The notes under the pieces were generated by a model that had not been told where the DNA came from, made no database searches, and worked only from the letters and a program-made list of their open reading frames with translations. Positions 1-6,287 of a DNA stretch of 6,287 nt are shown one piece after another. The stretch lies in assembly GCA_946188175.1 (NCBI GenBank), contig CAMHUJ010000107.1, positions 1-6,287 of the forward strand, in the 5' to 3' direction. Made by a program: the position numbers and the translations under genes. Every line of letters starts with the position of its first letter. Position 1 is the stretch's first letter. This DNA comes from an uncultured Ruminococcus sp. Lineage in GTDB: Bacteria; Bacillota; Clostridia; Oscillospirales; Ruminococcaceae.

Positions 1-3000
1 CGATGATGTGTACGATGTATTGCAGGATCAGGATGACGTCCTCGGAATCGGGCATGCCGTTCTGATTGCAGTCGGCGTTTGATCTGCCCTGCGAAGTGAT
101 ATTTGCTGTGCTGTCCTCGGCAACGAATCTTGCGAGCAGCACCGCATCCGAAACATCCACAGCACCCGAGCAGTTGACGTCGCCGAAGCGCACCTTCGCC
201 TTCGGGGTATACGCTTCCGCCTTGCAGACCGAGCCGTCCGGCAGGGTCGCTTCCGCGGTGACGAGATCGACCTTCACCGTGTACGGACCGGAGCCGTCCC
301 CGTAGGAATACACATATTCCGCGACCGGATGCTCCTTCACGATTCCGATGCTGACCTTGACATTTTCGGGCGTTTTCCCGTCCGTATGCTCCAGCATATA
401 GGGGTCTGTGAAGATATCCTTTGCTTCCTCCGCGCCGATTGTGATGTAATTGTCCGTATTCGTCAGATCGGTGCGGATGAGCGTCTGCTCTGTGATGCCG
501 GATGCGTCTTGCAGGAGCGCATCAAAGTCTCCGGTCATGACGATATTGCCGGAGCGGTCTGTGCGGATGCGGAAGGTTTCGCGGCTGCCGTCCGCACCGC
601 AGCAGTGCAGATACATGATATCCTGCTTGTCCTGATACACATATTCATAGATATATTCATAGTCCGCCGCGCGCTTCGGGTCGCTGAACGGTACGACATG
701 CAGCGTATCCGCCTTCACCTCGAGCAGCATCGCATCGCTGCGGTAGATGCCCTCCGTCAGCGGATTCTGCTTCGGTGCCGGATTTGCCGGATCGGTCACA
801 TTTTCAGAGAGATCGGTGATATTGTATGCGCGGTCGATCGTGCTGATGTGATAGGCGGTGAAATCCGTTACATCATAGGAGAGCGTATAGCTGCCGTTCT
901 GATCGGGCTTCGCCTTGACGAAATCCATGAAATCAAACTGTTTCAGCCATGTATAGGCGCTTTGCTCGCCGCAGAGGAGCCGGTTGAACGGTCTGCCGCC
1001 GGATGCGTGGAGCTGTTTTGCGTCGCCGCCTGCCGCTGTCAGATTGACCGGCATCGGGACATTTGCAGCCTGATTGCCGCTCATGAGATAATACATGGCG
1101 GTCCAGCCGTATGCGGACTGCTTTGCAGGATCATAGCTGCCCGCTGTGCCGCCTCTGCCCTTGCCGGTAATGACAAAGCCGTCGAGCACCGGATCAGTGG
1201 CGGTGAGTTTGAGGATCTTTCTGCCGTTCTGCATGGTCAGCTCAGATTTGACCTTCGGCGGCGTTTTGTCCACGGTAAACGGCACGGTGATCTTCTGCAC
1301 CACGGCACCGGAACTGCCGTCCGAATCGCGGACGACGGAGATTTCCGCGGTATATTCGCCCTCTTTCAGATCATAGAGCGGATCGCCGCAGGTGACGGCT
1401 TCGAGCGCATCATTTTTGCCGAGATATTTTGCATACTGCGGCACGCTGATCTGCCTGCCCTTTGCATCGCGGATTTCCATGCCGCGGACGCTGACCGAAT
1501 ACGGGCTGCGGAAGCCGACGGCGATCTGGTCTGCGATGCTGTCGCCGTTCGGGGAGATATAGACCATTTTGTCATGATTCTTTTCGCCCGCCATTTTTGC
1601 CGCGATCTGCTGGACAAACCACTGCGTCCGCATATACGCCTGATCATATTCCTGACTGTTGTATTTCTGGCGGATCTGCATTGCGTTCCAGTCGGGATTC
1701 GGTGTCAGCAGTGCTTCGAGATTGCCGTATTGCAGATCGAGAAATTCGCGGTCATTGTCATTGAGCATGCCGCCTGTGACGGACTTTGCGAGCTCTGCCT
1801 GCTCCAGCATGGAATACCGCGCTGTGACCGATGCATTGAGCCCGATATTGACGCAGCCGCCCTGCTGGGAGACCAGATTGATCTTGCTGTAATCGCCGGA
1901 GAAGCCGGAAAGCGGAATGGAAATATCCGCATTGTTTGCAGCGCCTTTGAGCAGCAGATAGCCCTCGATGTAGAAGCCGTTTTTGAAGGTCTGTCCGATC
2001 TTCTGTGTCTCGCTGCTGTCGAGCCGGACGGAGAGCGTGACGGTCTTGCTTTCACCGGCGGCAACCGTTTGCAGCGCGGAGCAGTCGGCTTCGCAGGATA
2101 ATTTCTGTCTGCCGGAGAGATACGCGACGCCGTCTCTGCCGGTCTCGGCGCGGTCGGTCGAGAGCGCGAGCGCTGCCGATGCAAAGGATACATCCGCATC
2201 GCCGAAATTCGTGACCGTGACAGGGAACGTGAATGCCGTGCCGAGATTGTCGCGCAGGCTGATCTTGGATTCGCCCTCTGCGCCGGTCAGAATGACACTG
2301 GTATGAATGGAATTGTTCAGCGAGACCAGACCCGCACCCTGCATGCGCGGCGAGGTATAGATGCCGTTTGATTCATAGGGGACGGCGCCGGTCATCAGCA
2401 GATTGCGGATGCGCTGCTGCCGTTCCGCGCCGGTCAGCGTGCAGCCGCTCTTTGTGAGATACTGATTCAGCACCGCGGTGCAGCCCGCGAGATACGGCGA
2501 CGACATCGACGTACCGGACATGGATGCATACTGCTGATTGTAAGCCGCGGAAATGACATTGCCGCCGATGCCCATGATATCGGGGCGCAGCTCAAGAGAG
2601 GGGAGCATGCCCCAGCTCGAATAGGAGCTGACGGCGCTGCCGGATTTCACATTCTCATATTCCTTTGTGACGGTGATCTGCCGGTCGGATGCATTTTTGA
2701 GCAGTTCGCCGTCACTCTTGGAGACCATGGTCATCGGCAGACCGGATTCGTTGACCATGAGACCGCTCAGACGTTCCTCATTGTTGCAGACGATCACGCC
2801 GACGGCGCCTGCCTGTGCAGCATAGCTGCCGGTATCGGAGAAGCGGTTGCCGCGGTCCACGAGCACGATCTTTCCGCGGACATCATTGCCCGCGATGCTG
2901 CCCTGATCGCCTCTGCCGCAGTAGACATAGTTATAATTGCCCTCGCGCAGGCGGTCATTCAAATAGAGCACATTCGTAGAATTATTGCTTTCGATATAGC

Positions 3001-4246
3001 CCGTTGCGAGCATTTTCGTATTGCCGTGCTTCAGCACGCCGCATTTCTCGGCAGCGGCATTGTCCGCGGATGCGACGGCAAGTGCCTTTGAGCCCTCGCT
3101 GATCAGCGTATTCATGGTCGAATGGTCGGGCGCATCCGCAGCGGCAGCGAGACTCTGTTCGCCGTCGTTTCCGGCGGAGATGCAGACCGTGATGCCTGCG
3201 TCTGCCGCGGCATTGATCGCATTTGTCAGCACATGCTCATCATCCGGCAGAATCCATGTGGTGCCGTAGCTCATGTTGACGACATCGGCGCGCAGCTTTG
3301 CCGCATCCTCGAGCATGGCGACCGACGCATCGGTCAGCATGACGGTCGTCTGCTCCTGCCATTTTGTCATATCGAGACCGGTCGTCTCATCGGGGATCAG
3401 ATATTTTTCCATTGCCATGAAGACGATCTGCGCATCCTTTGCGATGCCGGAGATCTGATTGCCCGCAGCGTCGGTGATCGCATTGCCTGCGGCGATACCG
3501 GAGACATGCGTGCCGTGATAATAATTCTGATTCGTATTTCTGACCGCATAGGGGTCATTGGAGATATAGTCGGCAGCGAAGGGAATCTTGCTGCTGAGAT
3601 AGAGCTTATTCGGATCGGCATTGACATGGAAGCCGACGGTCTGCGCAATTTTCTGCACATCCTCTTTTTTCAGCTTTGTCTGAATATTGTCGGGGAGTGC
3701 AGCGAACATCGGGTGTGTGGTATCGAGCTCGCTGTCCATGATGCAGATGACCTGTCCCTCGCCGGTACAGCCGGTTTCCTGCCGGTAGCTTGGGATATCG
3801 CCGAGCTCTGCGGCGGTTGCCATGCAGGGCGTCAGCCTGATCTCGCTGCATTTTGAGACATCTGTGACGCCGGGAATGGCACGGACAGCATCCGCGAGCG
3901 ATTCCGGCATGACGCAGGAGAAGCCGTTGAGCAGCGCGGTATAGCGGTAGCGCATATAGCTTTCCGGATACATCTCAAGAATCTTCGAGAAGATATCATC
4001 CTGTACCTCCTCGCGGCAGCGGATCATTTCCGCATGTGCATCGTCGGTCAGGGCATCGGTTGTGAGATCGGGCAGTGCACCGCCCTCGAGCAGGACACAC
4101 ATTGTGACCGGTTCATCAGAGACGGCTTCCGCATGCACCGGCATGCTGCGGAGAAATGTGCCGGAAAACGGGATACCGGCGGCATTTGCGCAGAGCATCA
4201 GTGCGGCAGCAATGCTGCAAAGTCTGGCTGTTGATCTGTGTTTCAT
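1..4246 (-). CDS. Secreted S8 subtilase (C5a peptidase/lactocepin-like) with PA domain and C-terminal dockerin; 3' end cut by window
   Basis: Serine endopeptidase, predicted to be exported and docked on a cohesin scaffold. The frame is open from ATG 4246 to the window edge (1415 codons), and the stop must lie just beyond. Residues 1-39 are a signal peptide, with a basic start, hydrophobic core and likely cleavage after VHA. Residues about 46-145 resemble an I9 propeptide ('YTALLNGF', 'IPGVTDV'). The catalytic residues are Asp171 (ICIMDSELD), His244 (HGTHVSGIAAG), oxyanion Asn360 (ISAGNDG) and Ser580 (SGTSMSSPYLAG). A PA domain is inserted at about 425-520 (VRGKIVLVDRG, AGAVGVIVCNNEE). An Fn3/C5a-type beta domain spans about 660-785. 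A further beta region carries SPNGD at 898-902 and VDKTPPK at 992-998. Residues about 1120-1345 match nothing I recognise. A two-loop dockerin fills 1355-1415. The catalytic motifs are intact, so the enzyme should be active. Family and dockerin are secure; substrate is unknown. Length and domain order fit cell-envelope proteinases, with the dockerin replacing the usual wall anchor. Confidence 0.95.
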   Translation of the reverse strand, partial: MKHRSTARLCSIAAALMLCANAAGIPFSGTFLRSMPVHAEAVSDEPVTMCVLLEGGALPDLTTDALTDDAHAEMIRCREEVQDDIFSKILEMYPESYMRYRYTALLNGFSCVMPESLADAVRAIPGVTDVSKCSEIRLTPCMATAAELGDIPSYRQETGCTGEGQVICIMDSELDTTHPMFAALPDNIQTKLKKEDVQKIAQTVGFHVNADPNKLYLSSKIPFAADYISNDPYAVRNTNQNYYHGTHVSGIAAGNAITDAAGNQISGIAKDAQIVFMAMEKYLIPDETTGLDMTKWQEQTTVMLTDASVAMLEDAAKLRADVVNMSYGTTWILPDDEHVLTNAINAAADAGITVCISAGNDGEQSLAAAADAPDHSTMNTLISEGSKALAVASADNAAAEKCGVLKHGNTKMLATGYIESNNSTNVLYLNDRLREGNYNYVYCGRGDQGSIAGNDVRGKIVLVDRGNRFSDTGSYAAQAGAVGVIVCNNEERLSGLMVNESGLPMTMVSKSDGELLKNASDRQITVTKEYENVKSGSAVSSYSSWGMLPSLELRPDIMGIGGNVISAAYNQQYASMSGTSMSSPYLAGCTAVLNQYLTKSGCTLTGAERQQRIRNLLMTGAVPYESNGIYTSPRMQGAGLVSLNNSIHTSVILTGAEGESKISLRDNLGTAFTFPVTVTNFGDADVSFASAALALSTDRAETGRDGVAYLSGRQKLSCEADCSALQTVAAGESKTVTLSVRLDSSETQKIGQTFKNGFYIEGYLLLKGAANNADISIPLSGFSGDYSKINLVSQQGGCVNIGLNASVTARYSMLEQAELAKSVTGGMLNDNDREFLDLQYGNLEALLTPNPDWNAMQIRQKYNSQEYDQAYMRTQWFVQQIAAKMAGEKNHDKMVYISPNGDSIADQIAVGFRSPYSVSVRGMEIRDAKGRQISVPQYAKYLGKNDALEAVTCGDPLYDLKEGEYTAEISVVRDSDGSSGAVVQKITVPFTVDKTPPKVKSELTMQNGRKILKLTATDPVLDGFVITGKGRGGTAGSYDPAKQSAYGWTAMYYLMSGNQAANVPMPVNLTAAGGDAKQLHASGGRPFNRLLCGEQSAYTWLKQFDFMDFVKAKPDQNGSYTLSYDVTDFTAYHISTIDRAYNITDLSENVTDPANPAPKQNPLTEGIYRSDAMLLEVKADTLHVVPFSDPKRAADYEYIYEYVYQDKQDIMYLHCCGADGSRETFRIRTDRSGNIVMTGDFDALLQDASGITEQTLIRTDLTNTDNYITIGAEEAKDIFTDPYMLEHTDGKTPENVKVSIGIVKEHPVAEYVYSYGDGSGPYTVKVDLVTAEATLPDGSVCKAEAYTPKAKVRFGDVNCSGAVDVSDAVLLARFVAEDSTANITSQGRSNADCNQNGMPDSEDVILILQYIVHII

Positions 4247-4255
4247 TTTTCTATA

Positions 4256-4263
4256 TCCCCCTT
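4256..4263 (-). promoter_or_regulatory. Ribosome binding site of the dockerin protease
   Basis: On the minus strand this reads AAGGGGGA, nine bases before the ATG at 4246. It supports that start, and the signal peptide that begins there confirms it. Confidence 0.8.
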
Positions 4264-4282
4264 GGTCTGGCGGTTGTCTGAC

Positions 4283-4310
4283 GGGCGCCTGATTTTCTGC
4301 ACAGGCTCCC
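4283..4310 (-). other. Hairpin at the 5' end of the protease mRNA
   Basis: On the minus strand GGGAGCCTG pairs with CAGGCGCCC across a 10-base loop, giving nine positions with one A-C mismatch. The promoter at 4318-4346 predicts transcription starting near 4311, so the stem would sit at the extreme 5' end of the leader. No T-run follows, so it is not an intrinsic terminator. A role in mRNA stabilisation is an inference. Confidence 0.5.
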
Positions 4311-4317
4311 GATTCTG

Positions 4318-4346
4318 AGTATATCATATTCTGATTTCAATGTCAA
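4318..4346 (-). promoter_or_regulatory. Sigma-A promoter of the dockerin protease
   Basis: The minus strand has a perfect -35 TTGACA (4341-4346), a 17-base spacer (4324-4340) and a -10 TATACT (4318-4323). A TG one base before the -10 makes it an extended -10 as well. The predicted start is near 4311, which gives a leader of about 65 bases before the ATG. This is close to the consensus for the housekeeping sigma factor, so strong basal expression is expected unless it is repressed. Confidence 0.85.
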
Positions 4347-4365
4347 CCGTGCGGCGGAATCAGTG

Positions 4366-4380
4366 CATAACAAGTCATAA
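4366..4380. promoter_or_regulatory. Candidate response-regulator operator: CATAA direct repeat with 10-bp period
   Basis: CATAA occurs at 4366-4370 and again at 4376-4380, exactly one helical turn apart. A degenerate third copy, CAACA, lies in the same phase at 4386-4390. The pair is about 20 bp upstream of the -35 box of the protease promoter. OmpR/PhoB-family regulators commonly bind tandem half-sites with 10-11 bp spacing, and one is encoded next door. The half-site is short and this could be chance. Confidence 0.3.
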
Positions 4381-4447
4381 TCAGGCAACAAGCGGACAGG
4401 AAGCATTGAAAGACAGGAGAGAGGAGTTAGGAGTGAGGAGCTGCGGT

Positions 4448-4462
4448 GTCCGCTGCACGGAC
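4448..4462. repeat. Small inverted repeat inside the MITE-like element
   Basis: GTCCG and CGGAC flank the loop CTGCA. The left arm is also part of TGTCCGCT (4447-4454), the exact reverse complement of AGCGGACA at 4391-4398. This offers an alternative longer-range pairing with sequence just outside the element. Confidence 0.4.
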
Positions 4463-4486
4463 GAATTATATGGGACATTTCAAATC

Positions 4487-4503
4487 ATCCGCCGAAGGCG
4501 GAT
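4487..4503. repeat. Perfect 7-bp inverted repeat with GAA/TTC loop
   Basis: ATCCGCC and GGCGGAT flank a three-base loop. The stem is GC-rich and perfect. It lacks a following T-run on either strand, so I do not call it a terminator. It forms the right-hand internal hairpin of the palindromic element. Confidence 0.6.
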
Positions 4504-4532
4504 ACCTTAATTCCTCATTTCTAATTCGTTTC

Positions 4533-4561
4533 TTGCTTTCTGCTGGATAAAGTGTTATAAT
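4533..4561 (+). promoter_or_regulatory. Promoter of the two-component operon (extended -10)
   Basis: A perfect -10 TATAAT lies at 4556-4561, preceded by TGT so that it reads TGTTATAAT, an extended -10. A weak -35 candidate, TTGCTT, lies at 4533-4538 with a 17-base spacer. The predicted start is near 4568, giving a leader of about 70 bases. The strong -10 with a poor -35 would suit either extended -10 recognition or help from an activator. Confidence 0.7.
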
Positions 4562-4623
4562 AAAGAAGGAAGTACGCACGCAGGACATACGGAGTACACA
4601 TCATTCTGATATGCTGTAGATAC

Positions 4624-4630
4624 GGAGGAG
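4624..4630 (+). promoter_or_regulatory. Ribosome binding site that decides the response-regulator start
   Basis: GGAGGAG lies nine bases before the ATG at 4640. An in-frame GTG at 4631 directly abuts the same site, with zero spacing, so initiation there is unlikely. The ATG also places the conserved receiver-domain beta-1 strand at the usual distance from the N-terminus. Confidence 0.8.
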
Positions 4631-4639
4631 GTGAGCAAC

Positions 4640-5329
4640 ATGACATACAGACTGCTGCTGGTCGAGGATAACATACAGATCTGCCGGATGATCTGCGACT
4701 TTTTCTCTGCGCAGAGCGAAAACGGCAAACCCTGTGAGATCGACACGGTGCAGAACGGTGCAGAGGGACTGGACGCCGCACGCAGCGGGGACTATGACCT
4801 CATTCTGCTGGATGTCATGCTGCCCGATCTGGACGGCTTTTCGATCTGCCGCAGCATCCGTGCCGTATCGGATGTACCGCTGCTCTTTCTCACGGCGCGC
4901 GCCCGTGAGGAGGATGTGCTCTACGGCTATACGCTCGGCTGCGACGACTATGTGATCAAGCCGTTTTCGCTTGCCACGCTCTATGCCAAGGTGCAGGCGC
5001 TGCTCAAACGTGCAAAGGGTACAGTTCTAAAACGGGAGCTTGTCTGCGGAAAGATCACGCTCGACCCGCTGACGCTCGCAGTAACGGCGGACGGTCAGCC
5101 CGTGACGCTCCCTGCAAAGGAATTTGCGCTGCTGCAATATTTAATGGAGCATAAGGACTGGGTCGTCTCGCGCGATCAGCTCCTTGACCGCATCTGGGGC
5201 AGCGATTTCTTCGGCAGCGACCGCGTCGTCGATACGCATATCAAAAAGCTGCGCAGGGCACTCGGCAGTGCAGGCAATCAGATTCGGACCGTCATCTCCA
5301 AAGGGTATCAGCTCAGAGATCATACCTAG
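4640..5329 (+). CDS. OmpR/PhoB-family response regulator
   Basis: Cytoplasmic transcription factor of a two-component system, 229 residues, a normal length for the family. The N-terminal receiver (about 1-122) has the acidic pair Glu9-Asp10, phosphoacceptor Asp58 (LILLDVMLPDLDG), switch Thr85 (LFLTARA) and Lys107 in VIKPFS, so all catalytic residues are present. The C-terminal winged helix (about 130-226) has the typical EFALLQYL, the recognition-helix region RVVDTHIKKLRRAL and the wing strand IRTVISKGYQL. It is the first gene of an operon, with the probable partner sensor starting 12 bases after its stop. The regulon is unknown. The divergent protease and its own operon are the nearest candidates. 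Confidence 0.95.
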   Translation: MTYRLLLVEDNIQICRMICDFFSAQSENGKPCEIDTVQNGAEGLDAARSGDYDLILLDVMLPDLDGFSICRSIRAVSDVPLLFLTARAREEDVLYGYTLGCDDYVIKPFSLATLYAKVQALLKRAKGTVLKRELVCGKITLDPLTLAVTADGQPVTLPAKEFALLQYLMEHKDWVVSRDQLLDRIWGSDFFGSDRVVDTHIKKLRRALGSAGNQIRTVISKGYQLRDHT

Positions 5330-5333
5330 GAGG
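5328..5333 (+). promoter_or_regulatory. Ribosome binding site of the putative sensor gene
   Basis: AGGAGG overlaps the last two bases of the regulator's TAG stop and lies eight bases before the ATG at 5342. This suggests the two genes are translated from one mRNA and possibly coupled. Confidence 0.8.
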
Positions 5334-5341
5334 CGATCAGG

Positions 5342-6287
5342 ATGAAGAAAAAAGCAAAGGGAAAGATCAGATTCCGGATATTTTTCCTGATTTGGTTTAT
5401 GATTTGTTGCCTTGCAGGCGGTGCATGGGTCGGACACTTTTATAAGGAAGGCTGGCGGGAATGCCGCACGGAAAGTCCGCGTGACAATTTCGATCAGAAT
5501 GAAATCGAGAGCTATGAATACCGGCTGAAAAAGGCAGATGAGGAGGGAGACCCCGTTCCGGTGCGGCTTGCAGGACTCAGGATGTCCGGAAATCACTATG
5601 ATGAAGGCGCATGGGTGCTGTATCAGCCCGAAACCGGTGAATTCTATACCGATCAGCCGTGTTATATGGCGGTTGTCTGGCAGAACGGGGAGCAAAAGCG
5701 ATACTTTTTGTACGATACGGAAATGATCAGCCGGCTGTATGATTCCGTACACTTTTTATACGGCGGCAGTCCGCTGCTCTACAGCATTTATGTCAAGGAC
5801 GATCAGTTTGTGCCGGGCGAATTATTTGTTGTAAAGGATTCGTATTTGCCGTTTCCGCGCTATCAGACGGAAGGCAGGAAAATTGCCGGGGAATGGATTG
5901 ATCTGACGCCGGAAAACACCGAGGGCTGGACGAAGATCGAGTGTTATCTCGGAAAAGATTATCTGTCATCCTATCACGAGTATTCCGATCAGACAGAGAC
6001 CGACGGAGCGGACAGCACGGACGGAACGCTCCGGTTTTCCGGAGATTGTGTCCTCATCGGCACGGCAGATGCACCGGTTGCGGACGGATTCCGTCAGAGG
6101 ATACAGTCGGAGCTTCCGGATGCATATGCAAAGATGCGTGAAAGCCAGAAGCAGCGCTATGAAGATGCAGACTCCGATGCAATTCCGACGGAAATCCTGA
6201 CCGAACTGCTGGACGAGTATCATGCGGCAGACCGGAAGGAGCTGCTCGAATACTATCAGAGGGGCGATAAGGCACAGCGTCGTTATC
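5342..6287 (+). CDS. Membrane-anchored protein, probable N-terminal sensor half of a histidine kinase; 3' end cut by window
   Basis: The frame is open from ATG 5342 to the window edge (315 codons). A lysine-rich start (residues 1-12) is followed by one hydrophobic segment at about 13-33 and then a long polar region that should lie outside the membrane. The polar region is rich in Tyr, Asp and Glu, with an acidic Thr/Ser stretch near 219-228 and a helix-prone charged end at about 285-315. No HAMP, HisKA or ATPase motif is visible, but these would come after a second membrane segment beyond the window. Calling it a sensor kinase rests on its position directly after a response regulator, the tight spacing and this topology. 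A separate membrane protein of the operon is the alternative. I do not recognise the extracytoplasmic fold. Confidence 0.7.
   Translation, partial: MKKKAKGKIRFRIFFLIWFMICCLAGGAWVGHFYKEGWRECRTESPRDNFDQNEIESYEYRLKKADEEGDPVPVRLAGLRMSGNHYDEGAWVLYQPETGEFYTDQPCYMAVVWQNGEQKRYFLYDTEMISRLYDSVHFLYGGSPLLYSIYVKDDQFVPGELFVVKDSYLPFPRYQTEGRKIAGEWIDLTPENTEGWTKIECYLGKDYLSSYHEYSDQTETDGADSTDGTLRFSGDCVLIGTADAPVADGFRQRIQSELPDAYAKMRESQKQRYEDADSDAIPTEILTELLDEYHAADRKELLEYYQRGDKAQRRY

Larger units (their letters stand above)
4424..4527. repeat. MITE-like palindromic element between the divergent promoters
   Basis: The ends form an imperfect terminal inverted repeat. Bases 4424-4440 pair with 4511-4527 at 13 of 17 positions, and all four mismatches become G-U pairs if the plus strand is transcribed. 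Inside are a stem at 4448-4462 (GTCCG/CGGAC) and a perfect 7-bp stem at 4487-4503. There is no coding capacity. The predicted promoters of both flanking units lie outside it and face away, so neither should transcribe it. I see no clear target-site duplication. A non-autonomous mobile repeat fits best; an interspersed palindromic repeat is the alternative. Confidence 0.5.

Noticed and set aside
637..665. Short tandem-like repeat of ATATTCATAG
   Set aside because: It is explained by the Tyr/Glu-rich coding stretch YEYIYEYVY of the protease, and only two imperfect copies are present.
329..2101. 590-codon open frame on the plus strand
   Set aside because: It lies wholly antisense to the protease, whose reading frame carries clear domains. 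The translation is repetitive in Ile, Arg, Ala and Cys, matches no family, and has no convincing ribosome site. It is a shadow produced by codon bias.
3122..3856. 244-codon open frame on the plus strand
   Set aside because: It is antisense to the catalytic Asp, His and Asn region of the protease, with the same shadow-like composition and no recognisable motif.
4267..4283. Motif TGGCGGTTGTCTG shared between the leader (near 4267) and the sensor gene (near 5667)
   Set aside because: A single 13-base match in a window of this size is plausible by chance, and neither copy has symmetry or a clear regulatory position.
4487..4510. Intrinsic terminator at the perfect GC-rich stem
   Set aside because: Neither side of the stem is followed by a run of T. 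No gene ends nearby on either strand, because both neighbouring genes start here.
4631..4639. GTG start for the response regulator, three codons upstream
   Set aside because: The Shine-Dalgarno sequence GGAGGAG ends at 4630, directly against the GTG. The ATG at 4640 has the normal nine-base spacing.
5141..5752. 203-codon open frame on the minus strand
   Set aside because: It is antisense to the end of the response regulator and the start of the sensor gene, both of which are well supported. No ribosome site or family motif is visible.

Overview
The window holds three genes in a divergent layout. One very large minus-strand gene fills about two thirds of it. A two-gene plus-strand operon starts from the other side of a roughly 390-base intergenic region. 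Codon use is fairly GC-rich, Shine-Dalgarno sites are strong, sigma-A promoters are consensus-like, and the protease ends in a dockerin of the 'GDVNC.G...DAVLLARF...NADCN.NG' style. Together these point to a Gram-positive anaerobe of the Clostridia, most likely a gut or rumen Ruminococcus or a close relative. The genus is an inference from dockerin style, not a database match.

Positions 1-4246 (minus) encode a secreted multidomain subtilisin-like (S8) protease with 1415 codons visible. In order it has a signal peptide, an I9-like propeptide, a catalytic domain with Asp171/His244/Asn360/Ser580 and an inserted PA domain, an Fn3/C5a-peptidase-type beta domain, a second beta region around the 'SPNGD' and 'VDKTPPK' motifs, about 220 residues with no recognised fold, and a C-terminal dockerin. 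The stop codon lies just outside the window. The dockerin implies attachment to a cohesin scaffold, either a cellulosome or a cell-surface complex.

Positions 4247-4639 are the shared control region. They contain a near-perfect promoter for the protease, whose transcript would begin with a hairpin, and an extended -10 promoter for the plus-strand operon. Between the two promoters lies a palindromic, MITE-like element of about 104 bp. A 10-bp-phased direct repeat just upstream of the protease promoter could be an operator for an OmpR-type regulator.

Positions 4640-6287 (plus) encode an OmpR/PhoB-family response regulator followed 12 bases later by a membrane-anchored protein. The second protein is probably the partner sensor histidine kinase, but only its N-terminal membrane segment and a large extracytoplasmic region are in view. 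A plausible reading is that the two-component system senses something at the cell surface and controls the divergent protease. This rests on gene arrangement and a candidate operator only.
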